This document shows, piece after piece, positions 1 through 7,832 of a DNA stretch of 64,000 bases. The stretch's first letter is position 1; every line of letters begins with the position of its first letter. Source of the DNA: Burkholderiaceae bacterium (lineage in GTDB: Bacteria > Pseudomonadota > Gammaproteobacteria > Burkholderiales > Burkholderiaceae); contig CANJBQ010000006.1 in NCBI GenBank assembly GCA_947472645.1, positions 48,116-112,115 on the forward strand, given 5' to 3'. Position numbers and translations under genes: made by a program. The notes beneath the pieces are model-generated. The model was given only the letters and a program-made list of their open reading frames with translations, was not told where the DNA came from and did not search any database.

Positions 1-465
1 ATGCTGTGCAATATCTGAAACTCCTGACATCTCACGCACTGGAAAGGACCAATCTAAACTACAAGCCTTCGCAACACCAACTATGTCAGTCCCTAAAGAA
101 GTATGGCTTAATTGCATACCAGTCTCACCATAATGACCATTATCGAGAACCACAATCGTTAAATTTTTAATTTTTTGGGCTCCAATACTAGCCAAACTTC
201 CTAGGCCCATCAACTGTTCGCCGTCACCTGTGATGACTAATACGGATTTTTGAGGTTGCGCAAGGGCTAATCCCAAAGCAAGAGCTGAAGCTCCTCCCAT
301 AGCGCCCCATAGATAAAAGTTTTCATCTCGATCCCCCGCAGCAAATACATCATATGAAGGCGATCCTAATCCCGTCACGATCAATGCCTCTGGACAGGCG
401 GCAATTAACTCCTTAACAAATATTCGGCGATCTATGTCACCTTGATGCGTTGAAGTTAAATTCAT
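1..465 (-). CDS. ThDP-dependent decarboxylase, beta (ThDP-binding) subunit, sulfopyruvate/phosphonopyruvate decarboxylase type; 3' end outside window
   Basis: The 155 codons present run off the left edge, so the C-terminus is missing. The translation starts MNLTSTHQGDIDRR and contains the thiamine-diphosphate/Mg signature: GDGEQLMGLGSL, then about 25 residues later VVLDNGHYGETG. This is the half that binds the cofactor pyrophosphate in two-subunit decarboxylases such as ComDE and Ppd. Its ATG (465-463) overlaps the TGA of the upstream alpha gene as ATGA, so the two are translationally coupled. Expected role: decarboxylation of a 2-oxo acid (sulfopyruvate, phosphonopyruvate or a relative) in the cytoplasm. 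The substrate cannot be read from the sequence. Confidence 0.85.
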   Translation of the reverse strand, partial: MNLTSTHQGDIDRRIFVKELIAACPEALIVTGLGSPSYDVFAAGDRDENFYLWGAMGGASALALGLALAQPQKSVLVITGDGEQLMGLGSLASIGAQKIKNLTIVVLDNGHYGETGMQLSHTSLGTDIVGVAKACSLDWSFPVREMSGVSDIAQH

Positions 466-1001
466 TGAACACCCCATTTCTTGCGACCTATTAAGCTTTG
501 TGATAATAATATTGCTACTGCGTCTCCTCCAACGAATGCTGCGTCAAAGCCTGCACTCACAACATCAGCTACAGATTCAGGGCGATCAGCACGGAGCACA
601 TTCACTCCCATCATTTCAAATGCCTCTTCTGTTACTCGCCCCATCGGTGTTTGCCATTGATTAAATTCAGCCCACTCACCACGCATAGTAACTAGTGTTA
701 AAAAGGGGAACCGACAATTATTAATTAACGAAAACATATTGACGCAGTTACCTACACCACTACTTTGCATCAATAAGACGGATCGCTGACCACCCAACCA
801 TGCGCCGCAAACACTAGCGACACCCTCTTCTTCCGTTGTAACAGGTACGCCTCGCATGTCTTTATCTTCTAAAACATGGCGAATGACCTGCGCGTGTCCA
901 GCATCTGGAACGTAAGCCACTTGACTAACACAGCCAGCTTTGAAAATTTGAAAGATTTCATCCTTCCATGGATGAACTAGAGATTGTTCTTTTGAGTCCA
1001 T
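462..1001 (-). CDS. ThDP-dependent decarboxylase, alpha (pyrimidine-binding) subunit, ComD/Ppd-like
   Basis: This 179-residue protein matches the N-terminal (PYR) half of ThDP decarboxylases. The TTEEEGVASVCGAWLGG segment (about residues 55-71) carries the conserved glutamate that activates ThDP, followed by LLMQSSGVGNCVNMF. Its length fits the alpha subunit of sulfopyruvate decarboxylase. It is the first gene of a minus-strand pair, with the ThDP-binding subunit following through an ATGA overlap. It diverges from the LysR gene across a 160-base region containing CCAAT/ATTGG repeats. The family is well supported; whether the substrate is sulfopyruvate or another 2-oxo acid is unknown. Nothing nearby points to coenzyme M or phosphonate metabolism. 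Confidence 0.82.
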   Translation of the reverse strand: MDSKEQSLVHPWKDEIFQIFKAGCVSQVAYVPDAGHAQVIRHVLEDKDMRGVPVTTEEEGVASVCGAWLGGQRSVLLMQSSGVGNCVNMFSLINNCRFPFLTLVTMRGEWAEFNQWQTPMGRVTEEAFEMMGVNVLRADRPESVADVVSAGFDAAFVGGDAVAILLSQSLIGRKKWGVQ

Positions 1002-1055
1002 ATTTGTACCTAATATTTAAAGTTGAAGAAGTATTGCGTAAGTCTCTCAATCCGT

Positions 1056-1088
1056 CCAATAGAAAATAATTGGCGTAGGTATCCAATT
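1056..1088. promoter_or_regulatory. Alternating CCAAT/ATTGG inverted repeats in the divergent decarboxylase/LysR promoter region
   Basis: CCAAT occurs at 1056-1060, AATTGG at 1068-1073 and CCAATT at 1083-1088. The last two are perfect 6-base arms around a 9-base spacer. The site lies between the decarboxylase start (1001) and the LysR start (1162), where a LysR-type autoregulatory site is usually found. It is not a textbook T-N11-A box, so operator function is an inference. Confidence 0.4.
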
Positions 1089-1161
1089 TCGACATAATTA
1101 CTTTTCCCATTGAGAGTGAGCTTAAAATAACTTACATAATTCAATGAATTAGAGGCTTATT

Positions 1162-2091
1162 TTGGAAATCAAGCAATTACGTACCTTTTTAGCTGTTGCA
1201 GCTTGTGGAAGCGTCACACGTGCCGCAGAAAAATTACACATTGTGCAACCAGCTCTATCGAGACAAATTCAAATGCTAGAGGATGATTTGGGAACCCCCT
1301 TATTCCAAAGAATGGGGCACGGAATGCAACTAACCGAGGCAGGACACCTTTTAGTGGTCCGAGCCAAACGAGCACTTCACGAATTAGAACTAGCAAAACA
1401 GGAGATTTCTGCCTCTCCTGAAGCAATTAGCGGTACGGTGGTGGTTGGCCTGTTACCAAGCGTTAGTGAACTTTTAGCCGGAAAACTGATCAATTCATTG
1501 AAAACCCAATATCCCAACTTATCCATCCGCATCTTGGTTGGTTACGTTGGCTATTTACAGGACTGGCTAGCAAAAGATGAAGTGGATATCGCCTTGCTAT
1601 ATGCTCATCAAGCATCCCCATCCATAGAAATTACCCCTTTATTAAACGAAAAGCTCTATGTAGTGGGTCCTAGTTCTGCACAATTAAAAATAGATCAGCC
1701 TATATCCCTAAAAGATTTAAAGCAGCATTCATTTATTATGCCGACGCACCCACATGGGCTGCGAACTCTTCTTGATCACGCCTGTGGTGTCTCAGGCATA
1801 GAACTAAACATTACAGCAGAAACCAACTCGATGGATACCCAAAAAAGCCTTGTTGCAGCTGGTGTTGGTTACACAATTTTACCTGGAGTCGTGTTATTTG
1901 AAGATATTAAACAAAATAAGCTATCAGCAGCTCCAATTATTGACCCCGAAATTAATCGACAAATTTCATTAGCCCTTTCTGTGACTCGTCATCCAACCTT
2001 AGCAGTTCGAAGAGTCATCGAAGAATTAAAGTTAATTATCAATCAGTCTGTTTCTGAAAATGATTGGCCAGGTGCCACACTTATTCAATGA
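1162..2091 (+). CDS. LysR-type transcriptional regulator
   Basis: This 309-residue protein has the family's usual length. It begins MEIKQLRTFLAVAACGSVTR and has the winged helix-turn-helix at about residues 5-64 (AAEKLHIVQPALSRQIQ is the recognition region), followed by a periplasmic-binding-like effector domain. The start is TTG at 1162, supported by AGAGG at 1151-1155 with six bases of spacing. It diverges from the decarboxylase pair and lies just upstream of, and on the same strand as, the molybdenum-hydroxylase operon, which is its likely target. A T-N11-A dyad lies at 2179-2198, between this gene and that operon. It is the only transcription factor gene in the window. The effector is unknown; an aromatic or CoA-pathway intermediate would fit. 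Confidence 0.93.
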   Translation: MEIKQLRTFLAVAACGSVTRAAEKLHIVQPALSRQIQMLEDDLGTPLFQRMGHGMQLTEAGHLLVVRAKRALHELELAKQEISASPEAISGTVVVGLLPSVSELLAGKLINSLKTQYPNLSIRILVGYVGYLQDWLAKDEVDIALLYAHQASPSIEITPLLNEKLYVVGPSSAQLKIDQPISLKDLKQHSFIMPTHPHGLRTLLDHACGVSGIELNITAETNSMDTQKSLVAAGVGYTILPGVVLFEDIKQNKLSAAPIIDPEINRQISLALSVTRHPTLAVRRVIEELKLIINQSVSENDWPGATLIQ

Positions 2092-2178
2092 CCTAGAGTA
2101 AACCCTGATTGCGTTAGCTATGCTTGAATTTGATAGCAGGCCATGTTGATTAGCATTAGACTTGAAAACCTATCTTCC

Positions 2179-2198
2179 TTAGAATAACAAGATTCTAA
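2179..2198. promoter_or_regulatory. Perfect 7-base inverted repeat with a T-N11-A core: candidate LysR operator for the catabolic operon
   Basis: TTAGAAT (2179-2185), six bases, then ATTCTAA (2192-2198). T2180 and A2192 form the canonical T-N11-A spacing inside a dyad. It lies 14 bases before the small upstream ORF and 46 bases before the first structural gene. No T-run follows, so it is not a convincing terminator for the LysR gene. Confidence 0.5.
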
Positions 2199-2211
2199 AA
2201 GAGACAATTTC

Positions 2212-2247
2212 ATGCTCACACAAACTATTTTTCAAAAATTAAAATGA
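2212..2247 (+). other. Possible 11-codon upstream ORF coupled to the CoxG-like gene
   Basis: ATG at 2212 opens a frame reading MLTQTIFQKLK. Its TGA (2245-2247) overlaps the ATG of the next gene (2244-2246) as ATGA. GAGA at 2201-2204 gives it a plausible ribosome-binding site seven bases upstream, whereas the main gene has only an AT-rich stretch before its own start. Coupled initiation is an inference; chance cannot be excluded for so short a frame. Confidence 0.35.
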
Positions 2248-2690
2248 TATTAACTGGTGAAATACAAGTCTGTGCGCCAAGAGATGCTGTTTTTAACAAG
2301 CTAAATGATGTTCCATTTTTTGCCTCCTGTATCGATGGAGTAAGTAATCTTGAAAAAATTTCAGAAACGCAATATAAGGCAACTTTAACCACTAAAGTGG
2401 CTTATATTCAATTTAAGTTTTTAGTACAGGTTGAAATTACTGAAAATATATTTCCTGAAAAGATTACTGCTAAAACTGAAGGCAATCCCATCGGTATGAT
2501 TGGGCGATTATTAGCGATCTCATCGGCAACTTTGGTTGCGCAAAACGAAGAAACAATCATTCAATATTCAATTGACTTGAAGCTGACTGGGAAATTAGGT
2601 GGCATGGGTCAACCTGTATTACGCTCAAAAACGAAAGAACTAGAACAGCAGTTCGCAAAAAATCTTCAAGCCGCTTTTACTAACGTTTGA
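2244..2690 (+). CDS. CoxG-like SRPBCC-domain protein
   Basis: This 148-residue single-domain protein has the CoxG-type SRPBCC fold pattern: it starts MILTGEIQVCAPRDAVFNKL and ends with the typical GKLGGMGQPVLRSKTKEL segment. CoxG proteins accompany molybdenum hydroxylases of the CO-dehydrogenase family and are thought to recruit or mature the enzyme. This copy lacks the C-terminal membrane-anchoring extension found in some relatives. It is the first structural gene of the operon and lies ten bases before the FAD subunit. It has no strong ribosome-binding site of its own and may rely on the overlapping 11-codon frame upstream. Confidence 0.82.
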   Translation: MILTGEIQVCAPRDAVFNKLNDVPFFASCIDGVSNLEKISETQYKATLTTKVAYIQFKFLVQVEITENIFPEKITAKTEGNPIGMIGRLLAISSATLVAQNEETIIQYSIDLKLTGKLGGMGQPVLRSKTKELEQQFAKNLQAAFTNV

Positions 2691-2700
2691 CAAGGCTCTT

Positions 2701-3567
2701 ATGAAACCATTTGCACTACATACCCCTCAATCAATCGAACAAGCTATTCAATATCTTCAAGATGACAATAGTTTGGTCAAACCCATGTCTGGTGGAACAG
2801 CATTAATGCTAATGATGAAAAGTGGCGTCTATGAACCCGAGGCTTTAGTTAGCCTATCTAAGGTTCAAACACTTCAGGGTATTGCTATTGATACAAATGG
2901 TGATTTACAAATTCAAGCAATGACAACTCTCAGCGAAATAGAACATTCCCCAATCGTCAAGCAATATTTTTCAGTCATTAGCCAGACTATGAAAAAACTC
3001 GCCAACGTTCGTGTTCGGAATGTAGCTTGCCTTGGTGGTGCTTTAGCTCATGGCGATCCCCATATGGATATGCCGCCTCTAATGACTGTTTTAGGCGCTA
3101 CCTTAAAAATTAATAGTGCCTCAGGAACTAAAAACATACCGATCGAAAATTTTTACCTTGGTTATTACACAACGCTATTAAGTAGTGGGGAAATCATTCA
3201 ATCCATTACCGTTCCGGCTCTCACAAATCGCTATTGCTTATATTTAAAATGTACTACGCGCTCAGCAGATGACTGGCCTACTTTAGGAGTAGCTATCAAT
3301 CTTGGATTGAAAGGAAAGCTCTTAGACTCCCCTAAAGTAGTATTAAGTGCCGTTGTCGAGACCCCAACACGTTTATCTGAGGTTGAAGAATTCTTAACGG
3401 GAAAAACTCCAAGCGAAACATTATTTATTGAGGCTGGTGAGATTGCCGCAAGCCATATTGAGCCTGAAGATGATGCCCGAGGATCGGCTTCTTATAAAAA
3501 ACAATTAATCAAAGTCTATATTCGTCGTGCTATTCAAAATAGTTTGCAAGGGAAGGTTCAATCATGA
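2701..3567 (+). CDS. Molybdenum hydroxylase, FAD-binding (medium) subunit, CoxM-like
   Basis: This 288-residue protein matches the FAD_binding_5/CO_deh_flav_C architecture of medium subunits. The first FAD motif is MSGGTALMLMM (about residues 29-39) and the second is NVACLGGALAHGDPHMD (about residues 105-121), followed by a C-terminal alpha/beta domain. It passes electrons from the 2Fe-2S subunit to an external acceptor. It lacks the inserted Fe-S loop characteristic of 4-hydroxybenzoyl-CoA reductase, so an oxidative direction is more likely. AAGG five bases before the ATG supports the start. Its TGA overlaps the start of the Mo subunit as ATGA. Confidence 0.88.
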   Translation: MKPFALHTPQSIEQAIQYLQDDNSLVKPMSGGTALMLMMKSGVYEPEALVSLSKVQTLQGIAIDTNGDLQIQAMTTLSEIEHSPIVKQYFSVISQTMKKLANVRVRNVACLGGALAHGDPHMDMPPLMTVLGATLKINSASGTKNIPIENFYLGYYTTLLSSGEIIQSITVPALTNRYCLYLKCTTRSADDWPTLGVAINLGLKGKLLDSPKVVLSAVVETPTRLSEVEEFLTGKTPSETLFIEAGEIAASHIEPEDDARGSASYKKQLIKVYIRRAIQNSLQGKVQS

Positions 3568-5831
3568 CTAAACCACAACTGGAATTTGGTCGATCAATAC
3601 CAAGACTTGAATCTCGCCAAAAGGTTTCTGGCTCTGCTGAATACATGCACCATTTTAATGCTCCTGGGATGTTGTATGGGAAAATATTTCGCAGCACAGT
3701 AGCTCATGGAAAAATCATACAGATTCACACTGAGGCAGCAGCAGCATATCCAGGCGTACACTTAGTTGTTACAGGTGAAGATATTCAAAAAGTAATTCCT
3801 AGCCCCTACTATGGTCCAGCTTTTCTTGACCAACCCATCTTGGCGCTAGAAAAAGTACACTTCATCGGAGAACCTGTAGCCGTTGTCCTATCTCATGACC
3901 CTCACATTGCAGAAGCGGCTTGTCAACTCATTGAAGCCGAGTACGAAGAGTTAAATGCTGTTTTTGATGAAATGGAAGCACTTACATCTAGCGCTATCGT
4001 GCATGATGAACTACGACCCTCCGGAACATTTCCGGATCTAAAACATTTAATTGGTCGCAAAAATACCAATATTGCTTTAGATTTTCATCTCAAGTACGGC
4101 AATACTGATGATGCTTTTGCAAAAGCTGGTCGTGTGTTTGAACATACTTTTAAAACCCAACAAGCAATGCATACCCCTTTAGAGCCAATGGTTTCAATTG
4201 CAGTACCTGGCGATCAATTAATCACGATTCATAGTGCAACACAAATGCCTTCTTTTGTAAGGCTAGAAATTGCACGTCTGCTTGGTTGGCATGAAAACCA
4301 AGTAAGGGTTAAAAGTGCTCATTTAGGAGGTGGTTATGGCGCCAAAGTCTATATCAAAGTTGAAGCCCTTGTTACTGCCTTAGCTCTTATTACAAAAGTT
4401 CCCGTCAAAATCTCCTTAACCATGGAAGAACAGTTTTATACCATCAGTAAACATGCGACAACCTTCAAAATGAAAAGTGCTGTCGATGATTCGGGGCGGA
4501 TTATTGCAAGAGACTGCAAGGTATATTGGAATGGCGGCGCTTATGCAGATATCGGTCCACGCGTAGCTCAAAAATCTGGATTTACTGCGGCAGGTCCTTA
4601 CGATATTAATAATGTTTCCATCGACTCTTTTGAAATCTATACCAATCGACCGCCAGCAGGTGCTCTAAGAGGGTTTGGTATTCCACAACTAGTATGGGCT
4701 TATGAGTGCCATACAGATATGCTCGCCCATGAATTAAAAATGGACCCTATAAAGTTTCGTCAATTAAATTTGTTACGAAACGGTGCAAAGCAAGCCACAG
4801 GTACAGTGATTACTCATATGGAATCAGACCTTGTACTAGATACTTTGGCGAAAAAAATGAATTGGGATCAAAGCTTTGATCGAGGTTCAGGAACAATTCG
4901 CAAAGGCAGAGGAGTTGCGATTGGCTTTAAAGCCTCAGTCTCTCCAACAACATCAACAGCACTTGTTACTATTCACGGTGATGGCAGTTGTCAATTGTCA
5001 ATGAGTACTGTTGATATGGGGCAAGGTTCAGATACTGGTATGGCACAAATTGCAGCGCATACCTTAGGGATACCAACAGAATCGATTAAAGTCATCCGAC
5101 CTGATACTGATATCACTCCTTATGATATGGGCACACTTGGATCACGCTCCACTTTTCATATGGGAAATGCAGTCAAGCTTGCCGCACAAGATGTTTTGGA
5201 CAAGTTAAAAGTTATGGTGAAAAAAGCTGGTTTAGATGAATCGATACAACATCTACCAAGTGTTATTTTACAAAAAACCTATGGTATGCAAGCTGGAACT
5301 GTAGTTGGTTTTGGTAGCTACAAACCAACCTATGCCCCTACTGATCCTGCTACTGGAGCATCTACTAACGTCACTCCTTTTTGGATGGTTGGTGCTAGTG
5401 GTGTCGAAGTAGAGGTTGATACCGAAACTGGTCATGTCCGTATAACGAATTTGATTAACGTGGCTGATGCAGGTGAGTTAATCAATCCTAAGATTGCATC
5501 TACTCAAGTGTCAGGAGCTGCGATTATGCAATGTGGCTTTACCTTTACAGAAGAAATGCTGTTTGATGAAGGTCAACTCACCAATGCATCCTTTGCTGAT
5601 TATAAAATTCCAGGGATTCATGACGTCAATTTCTCAATGGAAAATATTTGCGTAACAGCGTCGCACAAGGAAGGTCCATATGGCGCAAAAGGTATTGGAG
5701 AAACAGGTACTTTTGGGGTTTCCCCCGCGGTATCTAACGCCATATTTGATGCAGTTGGTGTGCGCATTACCAGCCTACCCATCACTCCAGAAAAAGTTTT
5801 TCAAGCATTGCTAGAAAAAAGTAAAGGCTAA
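3564..5831 (+). CDS. Molybdenum hydroxylase, molybdopterin-binding (large) subunit, xanthine-dehydrogenase family
   Basis: This 755-residue protein has the size of large subunits in three-component Mo hydroxylases. A short N-terminal Ald_Xan_dh_C-type domain (to about residue 130) precedes the cofactor-binding domain. GGGYGAK (255-261) contacts the Mo cofactor, GALRGFG (366-372) is the active-site loop, and GAKGIGETGTFG carries the catalytic Glu713. The loop is not AYRCSFR, so this is not a form I CO dehydrogenase despite the cox-like gene order. Such enzymes hydroxylate N-heterocycles, aldehydes or aromatic rings with water as oxygen donor. Neighbouring aldehyde dehydrogenase and amidase genes favour a nitrogen-containing ring or an aldehyde, but the substrate is not determined. 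Confidence 0.9.
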   Translation: MTKPQLEFGRSIPRLESRQKVSGSAEYMHHFNAPGMLYGKIFRSTVAHGKIIQIHTEAAAAYPGVHLVVTGEDIQKVIPSPYYGPAFLDQPILALEKVHFIGEPVAVVLSHDPHIAEAACQLIEAEYEELNAVFDEMEALTSSAIVHDELRPSGTFPDLKHLIGRKNTNIALDFHLKYGNTDDAFAKAGRVFEHTFKTQQAMHTPLEPMVSIAVPGDQLITIHSATQMPSFVRLEIARLLGWHENQVRVKSAHLGGGYGAKVYIKVEALVTALALITKVPVKISLTMEEQFYTISKHATTFKMKSAVDDSGRIIARDCKVYWNGGAYADIGPRVAQKSGFTAAGPYDINNVSIDSFEIYTNRPPAGALRGFGIPQLVWAYECHTDMLAHELKMDPIKFRQLNLLRNGAKQATGTVITHMESDLVLDTLAKKMNWDQSFDRGSGTIRKGRGVAIGFKASVSPTTSTALVTIHGDGSCQLSMSTVDMGQGSDTGMAQIAAHTLGIPTESIKVIRPDTDITPYDMGTLGSRSTFHMGNAVKLAAQDVLDKLKVMVKKAGLDESIQHLPSVILQKTYGMQAGTVVGFGSYKPTYAPTDPATGASTNVTPFWMVGASGVEVEVDTETGHVRITNLINVADAGELINPKIASTQVSGAAIMQCGFTFTEEMLFDEGQLTNASFADYKIPGIHDVNFSMENICVTASHKEGPYGAKGIGETGTFGVSPAVSNAIFDAVGVRITSLPITPEKVFQALLEKSKG

Positions 5832-5836
5832 TTTTT

Positions 5837-6319
5837 ATGACAACCAGCAAAATTATTTCTTTCCATCTCAATGGTAATCCCGTAACTATTGAGGTAGAAA
5901 ATCATTTAAATACCGTTGAACTATTAAACCAGTTTCAATTAAAAGGGGCTCGCGAAAGTTGTGGCCAAGGACTGTGCGGTGCATGCACTATTTTGGTTGA
6001 TGAGCTTGCCGTTTCAGGATGCTTAACCCCCGCTGTCATGCTTGATGGTAAGTCAGTTAAAACGGTTGAAAGTCTTAGCGCAATCAATGAAAAACTACAC
6101 CCGATTCAAGAAGCATTTATCGAGCAAGGCGCTTTTCAGTGTGGCTTTTGTACGCCGGGTTTTATTATGATGACAAAACATCTTTTAGATTTAAATCCGC
6201 ATCCTACCGATGAAGAAATACGTGACTTTTTTGCTGGAAATCTATGTCGTTGCGGCACCTATCCTGAAATCATTGCCGCGGTTCATCAAGCAGCTCAAAT
6301 ACTATCCCATTCTTCTTAA
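5837..6319 (+). CDS. Molybdenum hydroxylase, [2Fe-2S] (small) subunit, CoxS-like
   Basis: This 160-residue protein has all eight ligand cysteines of the two [2Fe-2S] clusters: C42, C47, C50 and C62 in the plant-ferredoxin-like domain, and C102, C105, C137 and C139 in the helical domain (CGFCTPGF and NLCRCGTYPEI). It carries electrons from the Mo centre to FAD. It follows the large subunit by five bases with no obvious separate ribosome-binding site, consistent with coupled translation. The order CoxG-M-L-S differs from the M-S-L order of classical CO dehydrogenase. Confidence 0.93.
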   Translation: MTTSKIISFHLNGNPVTIEVENHLNTVELLNQFQLKGARESCGQGLCGACTILVDELAVSGCLTPAVMLDGKSVKTVESLSAINEKLHPIQEAFIEQGAFQCGFCTPGFIMMTKHLLDLNPHPTDEEIRDFFAGNLCRCGTYPEIIAAVHQAAQILSHSS

Positions 6320-6326
6320 GGTTTTT

Positions 6327-7805
6327 ATGCAAACATATGATCTTTTCATTGGGGGCAAATCTACCGCTCCATTATCCGGCAACTATTTTGATAGTTTCAA
6401 TCCATTTACTGGAGAGGTATGGGCCAAAGTCGCTCAGGGCAATGCTCAAGATGTAAATGCCGCAGTTCAGGTTGCGCATCAAGCTTTTTCTGAAGGGGCT
6501 TGGGCTAATTTGACGGCTACGCAACGTGGTTTACTGCTTCACAAACTAGGAGACCTTGTTCAGCGTGATGCTAGGGAGCTAGCAACGATTGAAGTAAAAG
6601 ACAACGGAAAACTTTTTGCTGAGATGTTTGGGCAATTAAATTACATTCCTCAATGGTTTTATTATTACGGCGGGCTGGCCGATAAAATTGAAGGTGCGGT
6701 CATACCTCTTGATAAAAAAGGTTTCTTTAGCTTTACTCGTAAAGAAGCTCTTGGCGTTGTTGCTGTCATCACGCCATGGAACTCCCCTCTCATGCTGACA
6801 GCTTGGAAAATTGCTCCTGCTTTAGCTGCTGGATGTACTGTTGTCATCAAGCCCTCAGAGTTTACTTCGGCTTCACTGCTGCATTTTGTGAAGCTTTTCG
6901 AAGAAGCTGGGTTTCCTCCTGGTGTCGTTAATGTGGTTACTGGCTTTGGTAAGGATGTAGGTACTCCGTTAGTAGAGCATCCATTGGTGAGAAAAATTAC
7001 ATTCACAGGATCTGATACCACTGGAAAACTCATTAACCAACAAGCAGCAGCCCATTTAAAACATATTAGCCTTGAACTTGGTGGTAAGTCTCCAAATATT
7101 ATTTTTTCAGATGCGAATATTGCAGATGCTGTGAACGGTGCTGTAGCTGGTATTTTTGCAGCAACTGGGCAAACTTGTATTGCTGGATCACGCCTACTCG
7201 TCCAAGATTCTATTTATGATGAGGTAATTGAAAAATTAGTTGCCCTTGCTAAAACCGCAAAAATGGGTGACCCAATGAGTAGCGATACGCAAATTGGTCC
7301 CGTTACAACACGTCCACAATATGAAAAAGTATTAAGCTATATTGATATCGCTAAAAATGAAGGTGCCAAGTTGCTAATGGGAGGGAGTGCAGCCACTCGT
7401 CCTGAGTGTGGAAACGGTTGGTTTGTGGAGCCGACTATTTTTGGTCAAGTAGATAACAAAATGCGAATCGCGCAAGAGGAAGTTTTTGGTCCCGTCCTCT
7501 CCATTATTCGTTTTAAGGATGAAGATGAAGCTGTAAAGATTGCCAACGATACTAAATTTGGATTAGGTGCAGGTGTATGGACTAGTGATATTAGTCGTGC
7601 TTTTAGAATGTCTGAAAAAATCAAATCGGGAACCGTTTGGGTCAATACCTACCGTGCCGTTAGTTTTATGGCGCCATTTGGAGGTTTTAAAGATTCCGGT
7701 TTAGGGCGAGAAAATGGCATTGAAGCCATTCATGCTTATCTACAGACGAAATGTGTTTGGATTAATACTGGGGCCCCTAGCGCTAATCCATTTACAATGC
7801 GCTAA
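6327..7805 (+). CDS. NAD(P)-dependent aldehyde dehydrogenase
   Basis: This 492-residue member of the aldehyde dehydrogenase superfamily has the usual length. Catalytic residues are visible: N152 in TPWNSP, E250 in SLELGGKSPN and C284 in GQTCIAGSR. I take the ATG at 6327 (MQTYDLFIGGK), which has TAAGG five bases upstream. A frame opening at 6210 would run through the Fe-S gene and add 39 unnatural residues. It oxidises an aldehyde to an acid, probably downstream of the Mo hydroxylase. The cofactor preference and exact aldehyde are not visible. Confidence 0.93.
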   Translation: MQTYDLFIGGKSTAPLSGNYFDSFNPFTGEVWAKVAQGNAQDVNAAVQVAHQAFSEGAWANLTATQRGLLLHKLGDLVQRDARELATIEVKDNGKLFAEMFGQLNYIPQWFYYYGGLADKIEGAVIPLDKKGFFSFTRKEALGVVAVITPWNSPLMLTAWKIAPALAAGCTVVIKPSEFTSASLLHFVKLFEEAGFPPGVVNVVTGFGKDVGTPLVEHPLVRKITFTGSDTTGKLINQQAAAHLKHISLELGGKSPNIIFSDANIADAVNGAVAGIFAATGQTCIAGSRLLVQDSIYDEVIEKLVALAKTAKMGDPMSSDTQIGPVTTRPQYEKVLSYIDIAKNEGAKLLMGGSAATRPECGNGWFVEPTIFGQVDNKMRIAQEEVFGPVLSIIRFKDEDEAVKIANDTKFGLGAGVWTSDISRAFRMSEKIKSGTVWVNTYRAVSFMAPFGGFKDSGLGRENGIEAIHAYLQTKCVWINTGAPSANPFTMR

Positions 7806-7832
7806 ATGACTATTCAGTACAAATTTCAGTGA
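7806..7832 (+). other. Possible 8-codon coupling ORF before the amidase
   Basis: Directly after the aldehyde dehydrogenase TAA (7803-7805), an ATG at 7806 opens MTIQYKFQ. It ends in TGA at 7830-7832 and overlaps the amidase GTG (7829-7831) as GTGA. The amidase has no good ribosome-binding site. Ribosomes finishing the upstream gene could restart here and then at the GTG. This is inference only. Confidence 0.25.

Noticed and set aside
2179-2198. Terminator of the LysR gene
   Set aside because: The dyad is AT-rich and no T-run follows it; the T-N11-A spacing favours an operator.
2244-6319. Aerobic CO dehydrogenase operon (coxGMLS)
   Set aside because: The large-subunit active-site loop is GALRGFG, not the CO-dehydrogenase loop, and no coxD/E/F genes are present. 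The neighbours form an organic-acid pathway.
6210-6326. Upstream extension of the aldehyde dehydrogenase
   Set aside because: The added 39 residues overlap the Fe-S subunit gene, and the ATG at 6327 has a good ribosome-binding site and a family-typical start.
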